Assembly (NCBI GenBank): GCA_018673475.1
Contig: JABHCN010000031.1
Coordinates: forward strand, 1-47,725
Length of the DNA stretch: 47,725 bases
Source: Actinomycetota bacterium
GTDB taxonomy: Bacteria; Actinomycetota; Acidimicrobiia; Acidimicrobiales; MedAcidi-G1
Direction of reading: 5' to 3'
In this document: positions 41,375 through 47,725 of the stretch, one piece after another
Layout of the letters: the number at the start of each line of letters is the position of its first letter
Position numbering within the stretch: position 1 is the stretch's first letter
Program-made: the position numbers and the translations under genes
Notes under the pieces: model-generated
What the model was told of the DNA's origin: nothing
Seen by the model: the letters and a program-made list of their open reading frames with translations, nothing else
The model's database searches: none

Positions 41375-42373
41375 ATGACACGTGACCTACTGATTCGTGC
41401 GGGTGACGCTCTGCTTGACGAGCGTCGCCAACTCACCATGGACGAGCTTGCCGAACTGTCAAGGGTGGGCGACGACGACGTCCCATCACTTGCGGCGCTG
41501 GCCCACGAGGTGCGCCTGAGTTGGGCGGGGCCGACAGTCGACGTGGAGGGCATCTTGTCAGTCAAAACCGGCGGCTGCCCCGAGGACTGCCACTTTTGCA
41601 GCCAGTCGGCCCAGTTCGACACGCCGGTCAAGGCCGTTCCGTTCCTCGACCGGGACGAGGTGGTCGCCGCCGCCAGGGAGACGGCGGCACTCGGGGCATC
41701 GGGGTTCTGCATCGTTCTGGCGGTCAAGGGCCCCGACGAGACGACCATGACCCGTATCCTCGACCTTGTACCGGTAATCCGTGACGAGGTGGGAATCAAC
41801 GTCAACGTCAGCGCCGGCACCCTCACCAGCGAACAGGCCAGGCGCTTTGCCGATGGTGGAGTCCACCGCTACAACCACAACCTGGAGACGGCACGCAGTT
41901 TCTTTCCCGAAGTCGTGACGACACACACCTGGGACGAGCGTCGCGAGACCTGCATGCTGGTTCGTGAACACGGTATGGAACTTTGCTGTGGCGTACTTCT
42001 CGGCATGGGCGAGAGTCGCGAGCAGCGCCTCGAACTGCTCGACCAGGTCCGCCAGGTCGAACCCCACGAGGTTCCCATCAACTTCTTGAACCCGAGGCCG
42101 GGCACCCCACTTCAGGTGCGCAGGCCGTTGGGTGCGCTTGAGGCGTTGCGCTGGATCGCCATCTTCCGGTTGGGACTTCCGTCGGTGATCCTCCGCTACG
42201 CCGGTGGCCGCGAAATCACCCTGGGTGACCTCCAGTCAATGGGTATGACATCTGGGATCAATGCCCTGATAGTCGGCAACTACCTCACGACACTCGGCCG
42301 CACGCCCGAGGAGGATCTCAGCATGCTCGAGGACCTTCAGATGCCGATTGGCGTACTCTCAAGCGCGATCTGA
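41375..42373 (+). CDS. bioB: Biotin synthase
   Basis: A 332-residue radical SAM enzyme. The cluster-binding Cys68-x3-Cys72-x2-Cys75 lies in TGGCPEDCHFCSQS. Further BioB segments are VNVSAGTLTSEQARRFADGG, HRYNHNLETARSFFPEVVTT, CCGVLLGMGESREQRLEL, VPINFLNPRPGTPL and NALIVGNYLTTLGR. It inserts sulfur into dethiobiotin to make biotin. The small BsaP-like gene follows 5 nt later. Other bio genes are not in the window. Confidence 0.95.
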   Translation: MTRDLLIRAGDALLDERRQLTMDELAELSRVGDDDVPSLAALAHEVRLSWAGPTVDVEGILSVKTGGCPEDCHFCSQSAQFDTPVKAVPFLDRDEVVAAARETAALGASGFCIVLAVKGPDETTMTRILDLVPVIRDEVGINVNVSAGTLTSEQARRFADGGVHRYNHNLETARSFFPEVVTTHTWDERRETCMLVREHGMELCCGVLLGMGESREQRLELLDQVRQVEPHEVPINFLNPRPGTPLQVRRPLGALEALRWIAIFRLGLPSVILRYAGGREITLGDLQSMGMTSGINALIVGNYLTTLGRTPEEDLSMLEDLQMPIGVLSSAI

Positions 42374-42378
42374 CCCGG

Positions 42379-42561
42379 GTGCCGGAACAGACAACTCCCA
42401 GATTCTGCCCCGGTTGCGGGAACTCCAGTTGTCGCGGCTGTCTTCCAGCATTCGACCCACCGCGTTATTGTCCGCTCTGCAGTAGTTGGCTCCGAGTAAA
42501 GGTCCACACGAACGGCTGGGAGTCGACCTGTAGGGAGTGTGGAGACATCCGGCGGGGATGA
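42379..42561 (+). CDS. bsaP: Biotin synthase auxiliary protein-like small Cys-rich protein (BsaP)
   Basis: A 60-residue protein starting at GTG 42379. It has four CxxC pairs: C10/C13, C18/C21, C31/C34 and C51/C54, with DPPRYCPLC and RVKVHTNGWESTC. The place directly after bioB and the DPPR-YC-x2-C ... V-x-V-x-T-x-GW pattern match the small auxiliary protein that actinobacterial biotin synthases depend on. I recall mycobacterial BsaP as having a similar layout but fewer paired Cys, so the four-pair form may bind zinc or an Fe-S cluster in a different way. A generic zinc-ribbon protein is the alternative. Confidence 0.7.
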   Translation: MPEQTTPRFCPGCGNSSCRGCLPAFDPPRYCPLCSSWLRVKVHTNGWESTCRECGDIRRG

Positions 42562-42650
42562 CTCGCGCAAGATGCGGTCATGGTTCGCCTCGGCGCAGCC
42601 CAACCGGGTCCGGGTACGGGAACACCGTCAAGCATGCGCTTCGGCACCGA

Positions 42651-43865
42651 TCAGGGCTGCGGACTGTTGGTGGAGTCGGAGGAGGCAGTGGAAGGCAACT
42701 CTTCGGCCTGGACGTGACGGGGAAGGGCCTCCACTTCGCTGGCGACAGGCAGTTCTGTCGAGCCGGCTCCCAGATCGGGGAACTTGCGCATGGTCACCAG
42801 CAGCCTTCCATCGACCGAACCCACCAGGTCGTTGAAGGCACCGACGGCTGTGGAAAGTCCCCGGCCGGTCTTGTCGACGTGGCCGAGGACCACGCCTACC
42901 CGGTCATAGAGCTCCTGGCCCAGGTCGGCTATCTCCCTGGCGTGCTCGCTCACGCGGGCCTCCTGCCAACCCCGCGAAACAGCCCAGAGAAGGGCCAGCA
43001 GGTTCACCGGCGAGGCCAACAGCACCCGTTGTTCCATGGCCTCGTGGAGCAGGGAGTGGTCGGCGCGCAGGGCATCGGCCAGGAAGGACTCGCCGGGTAC
43101 GAACAGCACCACGAACTCGGGGGCCGGGCCGTCGTCCTGCTCCCAGTACTTCTTGCCGGCCAGCGCCTTCACATGGCTGCGCAACGCCGATGCGTGGCGG
43201 GCCATGTGGGCCTCAACCTCTGTGGCGTCGGTCGCAGCCTGGGCATCCAGGTATGCCGCTAGGGGAACCTTGGAATCGACCGCAATGTGTGCTCCGTTGG
43301 GCAGGCGGACACGCACGTCGGGGCGACCGCGTGAGCCCTCGCGGTTCTCGCCGGTGAACTGTTCGTCATAGTCGCAGTAGCGCGCCATGCCCGATAGTTC
43401 GATGACGTTGCGGAGTTGGTTCTCACCCCAGGCACCACGGGCCGTGGGTGACCTGAGCGCCTCGGAGAGGGTGATGGTCGATGAGGTCAGCTCGGTGATC
43501 TGGCGACCCATCTCGCCGGTCATCTTCTGGACCGCCCCCTTGTCCTGCTCGTGGGCCGAGCGGAGGTCGCCGACCGTCTTTCCAAGTTGCTCCATCTGCT
43601 TGGAGAACGGATCAAGCAGGCCCTTGGTCTGGGCCTGAACGGCGTTCATGCGCTCGGTAGCGAGGGTAAGGAACTGCTCGTTGTTGGCTTGCAGGGCAGA
43701 GGTGGCGGCTACTCCCATCTGGGTCTTCACCTCGGCACCGATCAGTTGGGCGAGTGCTGCCGCGTCGAGGGTCGGCTCAGCGGTCTGTGGGGGGTTGCCA
43801 CGCCGAACCGCCCAGACAACGGCCACTGCGGCTACGAGAATGGCTGCAACGGTCACGAGTTCCAT
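42651..43865 (-). CDS. rmuC: DNA recombination protein RmuC homologue
   Basis: A 404-residue protein. An N-terminal membrane helix (ELVTVAAILVAAVAVVWAV) precedes a coiled-coil stretch (about 60-140) and the RmuC nuclease-like domain: SPTARGAWGENQLRNVIELS, GRPDVRVRLPNGAHIAVDSK (PD-(D/E)xK-type core), VVLFVPGESFLADAL and RVLLASPVNLLALLWAVSRG. RmuC limits inversions at short repeats and acts on genome stability; its biochemistry is not fully known. GTG 43883 is an alternative start in the same frame. It converges with the BsaP-like gene across an 89-nt gap without clear features. Confidence 0.88.
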   Translation of the reverse strand: MELVTVAAILVAAVAVVWAVRRGNPPQTAEPTLDAAALAQLIGAEVKTQMGVAATSALQANNEQFLTLATERMNAVQAQTKGLLDPFSKQMEQLGKTVGDLRSAHEQDKGAVQKMTGEMGRQITELTSSTITLSEALRSPTARGAWGENQLRNVIELSGMARYCDYDEQFTGENREGSRGRPDVRVRLPNGAHIAVDSKVPLAAYLDAQAATDATEVEAHMARHASALRSHVKALAGKKYWEQDDGPAPEFVVLFVPGESFLADALRADHSLLHEAMEQRVLLASPVNLLALLWAVSRGWQEARVSEHAREIADLGQELYDRVGVVLGHVDKTGRGLSTAVGAFNDLVGSVDGRLLVTMRKFPDLGAGSTELPVASEVEALPRHVQAEELPSTASSDSTNSPQP

Positions 43866-43934
43866 GGAACGGAGGGTACGCACCCTCTGTGACAGGTGCA
43901 GGGCATACCCGAAGTTCCGCTCATGAGTGGGAGA

Positions 43935-45293
43935 TCAGGTGGCCCAGCGGGCGGGGTCTATCCGACAGGCGAACCCGACAAGGTCATCGCCCTCAGCACG
44001 CCGGGCCGCATTGCTGCGGGCAGCCTCGGCGAGGCGCCCAACGGCCTCTCTCCCCCCCATCGCCGCTGACTCGAAGCCACCCTGTTCGTCAACCTGGCGC
44101 ACCCTGAAGGCCCGGGCCACCTCGGAGTCCCAGAACGACACGTTCATCTCGGTGTCACCCTGGAAGGAGGTGAAGATGAGGTTGGCTGAGCCGATGGTCG
44201 CCCAGCGGTCATCAACGACCATTGTCTTGGAGTGGACGTAGATCTCCTCGTAACCCCACGACCTGCGGGCCGCCGGTGCCGCCAGGCAGAAACCGGCGAA
44301 CCCACCCAGGGCGGCCAGGGCGTCGTAGCCGGCAGCTATGCCCGGAAACGCCCGGTACCTGGCCAGTTCGGGCATGGGGTCGCCGGGCACCAACGCAACG
44401 ACCACAACCCCTCTCTCCAATGCCTCTCCGAGCGCCACAAGAACCACCCGACTGAGCAGTATCTGGTCCTCGATGTAGATGTACTCCTCCGCTCCCCCGA
44501 TCGCCGCCAGGTACTGCGCACGGATGCTGTTCTCACCGTCAGGCAACGACGGGTAGAGACCGGGAAGGACGCTGCGCACTATCTGAGCGGTCGTGTCGCC
44601 GGCCGGTGCGGTCCGGCCCGTCGGAAGGTCAAGGTCCTCGGTGCCGGCCGTCGGCCACGCCCCATGCTCCCGGTCCCGTTCAGAGGCGCCGTTCCAGCGC
44701 ATCACGAAGTTGTCGTGAACGTCGGTGACTGCGGGACCCCTGACCATGCAGTGCACGTCGTGGATGTTGGCGTACCTGCCGTGCCGGGCCGGTTCATCGT
44801 GGTCCCGACCGGCCATCGACCCGGCACCAATGTTGATCCCGCCGACGAACGCGACCTCGTCAGGGGTACCGGCATCGATCAGCCAGACCTTCTGGTGCTG
44901 ACAGCGCATGCCGACAGCATCCCAGCGGGCCTGCCATCCGGTGGCCCTACCGGCCAACAGGGCAGTGGACTCCTCATCTCCCGGGAGGGTGTCGTCGGCC
45001 CGGGCGGCCTCACCCTCCGGGTGCCAGAGGAGAATCCGCACGTCGATCCCACGACCAGCCGCCAGATCCATGAGGTCCAGGAAGGTCCCGCGCCCTCCGG
45101 GGAACGTGGCACCGGTTTCGATGAAGGCGACACAGACCCATACCGAGGACACAGCCGCCTCCACCGCCTCTGCGATCAGGTCGAAGGCGAAAGCGCCGTC
45201 CACCAGTGGCCTCACCAGGTTGCCCTCGCGCGGTGCAAAGGATGCCTCTGCCGGTGGGGGGTACACGCTCAGGTCATCAGGGCCGGTCGCCAT
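43935..45293 (-). CDS. Phospholipase D/cardiolipin synthase-like protein
   Basis: A 452-residue protein with two HKD motifs: H133-x-K135 with Asp140 (CQHQKVWLID) and a second in HSKTMVVDDRWATIGSANL. These form the paired active site of phosphatidyltransferases and phospholipases D. There is no N-terminal membrane segment or signal peptide, which sets it apart from typical cardiolipin synthases. A spacer of about 200 residues separates the two halves. ATG 45293 is preferred; an in-frame GTG extension reaches 45326. It is divergent from the amidotransferase gene (68-nt gap). The substrate, a phospholipid or nucleic acid phosphodiester, cannot be told. Confidence 0.87.
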   Translation of the reverse strand: MATGPDDLSVYPPPAEASFAPREGNLVRPLVDGAFAFDLIAEAVEAAVSSVWVCVAFIETGATFPGGRGTFLDLMDLAAGRGIDVRILLWHPEGEAARADDTLPGDEESTALLAGRATGWQARWDAVGMRCQHQKVWLIDAGTPDEVAFVGGINIGAGSMAGRDHDEPARHGRYANIHDVHCMVRGPAVTDVHDNFVMRWNGASERDREHGAWPTAGTEDLDLPTGRTAPAGDTTAQIVRSVLPGLYPSLPDGENSIRAQYLAAIGGAEEYIYIEDQILLSRVVLVALGEALERGVVVVALVPGDPMPELARYRAFPGIAAGYDALAALGGFAGFCLAAPAARRSWGYEEIYVHSKTMVVDDRWATIGSANLIFTSFQGDTEMNVSFWDSEVARAFRVRQVDEQGGFESAAMGGREAVGRLAEAARSNAARRAEGDDLVGFACRIDPARWAT

Positions 45294-45361
45294 GTGTGAA
45301 CGGTAGTCAGCGGGCCTTCCTGACACGGCTCTCGGCGGTTTGGCAGCGGTACAGTCCGGGG

Positions 45362-46057
45362 GTGCGCGCCCTCGTTATCGAACACGACGAACATGGACCG
45401 GCCGAGAGCGTCGGTGCCCACCTTGAGGAGCGTGGCTTCGAACTCGAGGTGTTCCTTGTCCTCGAGGATCCCGACAACCCCGTTTCGCACAAGCCGTTTC
45501 CGGATGCCGCCGGCTACGACGCACTGGTTGTCACGGGGTCGCCCTGGTCCCTGGCCGACCCGGCTCCGATCGGATCGTGGATCCACCGCGAGGTCGACAT
45601 GGTGCGGGCCGCCCATGACGCAGGTACTCCGGTGCTGGGCATGTGCTTCGGGGGGCAGGTCATCTCCCGGGCACTCGGCGGTTCGGTCACCCGGGTAGAG
45701 CGACCTGAGTTCGGCTGGTGCCAAATTGAACCAACCAACGGCTCTCCACTGCCGGCCGGCCCGTGGTTCCAGTGGCACTTCGACGTGTTCACAGTTCCAG
45801 AAGGTGCCGTCGAGTTGGCCCGAAACGACTTCGGTCCTCAGGCATTCCGTCTCGGGCGCAGCCTCGGCACCCAGTTCCACCCTGAGGTCACCCCACGGCT
45901 GATCAGCGACTGGCTCGACCACGGAACCGAGGAGCTGGCCGCAAACGGAGTCAGCCCACAGGCGATGCTGGCCGAGACCGTTGAGAGGGCCGATGCCGCA
46001 CGTGGCCGAACAGCCGACCTGGTCGACTGGTTCCTCGCCGAGGTGGCCGGGTTCTGA
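45362..46057 (+). CDS. Class I glutamine amidotransferase-like protein (GMP synthase glutaminase type)
   Basis: A 231-residue single-domain GATase. It shows ALVVTGSPWSLAD (oxyanion strand), the nucleophile elbow GMCFGGQVISRALGG with Cys95, and the His/Glu pair in LGTQFHPEVTP. Stand-alone proteins of this type hydrolyse glutamine or gamma-glutamyl compounds; the acceptor is often unknown. It starts at GTG 45362, with GGGG upstream. The aldehyde dehydrogenase follows 78 nt downstream on the same strand. A gamma-glutamyl-amine hydrolase role beside an aldehyde dehydrogenase would recall the Puu pathway, but this is speculative. Confidence 0.82.
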   Translation: MRALVIEHDEHGPAESVGAHLEERGFELEVFLVLEDPDNPVSHKPFPDAAGYDALVVTGSPWSLADPAPIGSWIHREVDMVRAAHDAGTPVLGMCFGGQVISRALGGSVTRVERPEFGWCQIEPTNGSPLPAGPWFQWHFDVFTVPEGAVELARNDFGPQAFRLGRSLGTQFHPEVTPRLISDWLDHGTEELAANGVSPQAMLAETVERADAARGRTADLVDWFLAEVAGF

Positions 46058-46135
46058 GCAACCAGCGAAACCGTCGGCATGTAGATTGCCGCTCACCATC
46101 CTGAGATCCAGAGACCGACGAGGCGAGGTACGACC

Positions 46136-47560
46136 ATGTCTTCCCACCACCTGATGATCATCGGCGACGAACGTGTAGAGACCGACACCAGAATCGAGGT
46201 CAGATCGCCATACGACAACCGCCTCCTGGGAACGGTCGCCGAGGCCACGACCGACCACCTGGATGCAGCCGTCGCAGCTGCCGGGGCGGCCCTTGCTGCC
46301 GGGGTGATCCCCACGCATGAGAGGGCCGCAATCCTGGACCGCCTGGCCGTCAGCCTCACCGACCACCACGAGGAGCTGGCCCAGACGATCTCAGCCGAGT
46401 CCGCCAAGCCCATTGCGATAGCCCGCGTCGAGGCTGCACGAGCCGTTGACACAGTGCGTTTCGCTGCAGCGGTGGCGCGGACCATGACCGGCGAGTTGGT
46501 CACCATGGACGCCAGCTCTGCCGGTGTCGGAAAGACCGGCTGGGTCAAGCGGGTCCCGATCGGCGTCGTAGGTGCCATCACGCCGTTCAACTTCCCGCTG
46601 AACCTGGTCTGCCACAAGGTGGCCCCGGCCATCGCGGCTGGCTGCCCGGTCGTCCTGAAGCCGGCCGACAAGACGCCTCTCAGCGCCATTCGGCTCGGCG
46701 AACTGCTGCTGGACGAGTGCGGGCTGCCTCCGGGTTGGCTGAACGTGGTTCCCTGCTACGGACCTACTGCTGCCCACCTGGCCGAACACCCGGACGTGGC
46801 CATGATCACCTTCACCGGTTCTGCCGCTGTTGGTTGGCAGATCCGCGCCAATGCCCCACGCAAGCGGGTGTCCCTTGAACTCGGCAACAACTCACCGGTG
46901 ATCATCGAACCGGATGCCGACGTGGCCTCCACCGCTGCCAGGATCAAGGGTGCAGCCTTCGGCTTCACCGGCCAGGTGTGCATCTCCACACAGCGGATCT
47001 ACGTGCACGAGGACATAGCGACCGAGTTCACCGAGGCCCTGGTGGCCGAGACCGGATCTCTTGTCGTGGGGGACCCGGCAGATCCATCGACCGAGGTGTC
47101 CGCCCTCATCAACGCTGACTCGACGGAGCGGGTGGCCGCGTGGGTGGACGAAGCCGTCGCCGCAGGCGCCGTGGTGGAATGTGGTGGAGCAGTCGGTGGA
47201 GACGGCATCCTCTCGCCAACAGTCCTGTCGGGCATCACCCCGGACATGAAGGTGAGCTGTGCCGAGGTGTTCGGACCCGTCGTCGGCATCGCCACCTACA
47301 CGGACTACGAGGACGCCCTGGCCCGTGCCAACGACACAATCTACGGACTTCATGCAGCCGTGTTCACCAACGACATCGCCAAGGCGCTTCGGGCGGCCGA
47401 GGTGCTCGACTTTGCCGGCGTGCTCGTCAACGAGGTCCCAACCTGGAGGGCCGACCACATGCCGTACGGAGGCATCCGCGACTCGGGCAACACCCGTGAG
47501 GGCCCCGCCTACGCGGTGCAGGAGATGACCGAGGAGCGCCTCATAGTCATCCAGCCCTGA
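46136..47560 (+). CDS. NAD(P)-dependent aldehyde dehydrogenase
   Basis: A 474-residue aldehyde dehydrogenase of hydrolytic type. The catalytic Cys282 is in FGFTGQVCISTQR, the general base Glu248 in SLELGNNSPV, and the cofactor region has TPFNFPLNLVCHKVAPAIAA and FTGSAAVG. The VFGPVVGIATYTDYEDAL and MPYGGIRDSGNTREG segments place it near the lactaldehyde/glyceraldehyde-3-phosphate-type group. ATG 46136 has GAGGCGAGG upstream. The substrate is unknown. Aldehydes from the nearby amine oxidase or from betaine metabolism are possible but not shown by the sequence. Confidence 0.88.
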   Translation: MSSHHLMIIGDERVETDTRIEVRSPYDNRLLGTVAEATTDHLDAAVAAAGAALAAGVIPTHERAAILDRLAVSLTDHHEELAQTISAESAKPIAIARVEAARAVDTVRFAAAVARTMTGELVTMDASSAGVGKTGWVKRVPIGVVGAITPFNFPLNLVCHKVAPAIAAGCPVVLKPADKTPLSAIRLGELLLDECGLPPGWLNVVPCYGPTAAHLAEHPDVAMITFTGSAAVGWQIRANAPRKRVSLELGNNSPVIIEPDADVASTAARIKGAAFGFTGQVCISTQRIYVHEDIATEFTEALVAETGSLVVGDPADPSTEVSALINADSTERVAAWVDEAVAAGAVVECGGAVGGDGILSPTVLSGITPDMKVSCAEVFGPVVGIATYTDYEDALARANDTIYGLHAAVFTNDIAKALRAAEVLDFAGVLVNEVPTWRADHMPYGGIRDSGNTREGPAYAVQEMTEERLIVIQP

Positions 47561-47576
47561 GTACGGGGACGGCGCC

Positions 47577-47593
47577 CTTCCACGCCGTGGGAA
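47577..47593. promoter_or_regulatory. Candidate IclR-type palindrome near the right edge
   Basis: CTTCCACGCCGTGGGAA has the same 8-1-8 layout and the GTGGGAA arm of the sites at 13934 and 16557. It lies 17 nt after the aldehyde dehydrogenase stop, in 165 nt that show no other gene up to the window end. It may belong to the promoter of the next, unseen gene. Confidence 0.4.
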
Positions 47594-47725
47594 CCGTCCG
47601 TGACATTCGGCCCTGACCGCCGTCGACCTTCGCCTCTGGCAGGAATCCCGCCCCCGGCCGGTTCGTCAGCAACCAGCTACACGGCAACCCTCACAGTCGA
47701 CATCGCGACCGGTCCCTAGGGCCTG

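Noticed and set aside
44232-45299. Plus-strand open frame (355 codons) opposite the phospholipase D-like gene.
   Set aside because: Both HKD motifs are on the minus strand; the plus frame has low-complexity Arg/Pro/Gly-rich composition typical of a shadow.

Overview
The window looks like a high-GC actinobacterial chromosome. The likeliest source is a free-living aerobic lineage such as the Acidimicrobiia; this is inferred from gene content, since no rRNA is present. Supporting signs are a biotin synthase followed by a small BsaP-like protein, an F420-type luciferase-like oxidoreductase, a GntR/MocR regulator with an aminotransferase domain, and many ATGA/GTGA gene overlaps. I see no tRNA, rRNA, CRISPR array, insertion sequence or phage gene.

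Region 1 (1-6627, minus strand) reads as a gamma-butyrobetaine/carnitine to glycine betaine operon. In transcription order it encodes a beta-keto acid cleavage enzyme (DUF849), an L-carnitine dehydrogenase fused to a thioesterase, an acyl-CoA dehydrogenase, an ADP-forming acyl-CoA synthetase and CaiD-type carnitinyl-CoA dehydratase. The start of a molybdopterin oxidoreductase, possibly a formate dehydrogenase, follows at the left edge. Region 2 (6794-9533, plus) holds serA, a DUF1015 gene and a small unknown gene.

Region 3 (9530-25678) is a one-carbon island. A GcvT-fused dimethylglycine/sarcosine dehydrogenase lies with its ETF on the minus strand. An SDR, an EamA transporter and an IclR regulator come next. 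A plus-strand operon follows: corrinoid protein, DUF1638, a small 'virulence factor'-family protein, methyltetrahydrofolate:corrinoid methyltransferase, RACo-like ASKHA/ferredoxin reactivase and a non-pyrrolysine MttB-family methyltransferase, then formate-tetrahydrofolate ligase and a methylenetetrahydrofolate reductase. Read with region 1, this suggests carnitine -> glycine betaine -> (corrinoid demethylation) dimethylglycine -> sarcosine, with methyl groups carried on tetrahydrofolate and oxidised to formate with ATP recovery. A palindrome close to TTCCCRCA-N-TGTGGGAA recurs at the promoters of this island and is a candidate operator of the IclR protein.

Region 4 (25754-28390) has a cytochrome P450 and an MFS transporter. 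Region 5 (28528-38412, minus) is a nine-gene reductive pyrimidine-catabolism operon: beta-ureidopropionase, aminotransferase, dihydropyrimidinase, CoA-acylating semialdehyde dehydrogenase, an F420-type luciferase-like oxidoreductase and an NMT1-type ABC importer with two permeases. A divergent MocR-type regulator (38584) faces it. No classical dihydropyrimidine dehydrogenase is present, so the F420-type enzyme is a candidate for the first step.

Region 6 (39947-47560) is mixed. It holds a Tat-exported lipoprotein amine oxidase whose domain order is circularly permuted, bioB with a BsaP-like gene, rmuC, a phospholipase D-like protein, a class I glutamine amidotransferase-like protein and an aldehyde dehydrogenase. 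One more copy of the candidate IclR palindrome lies near the right edge. All functions are read from sequence motifs and family knowledge; no database search was run.
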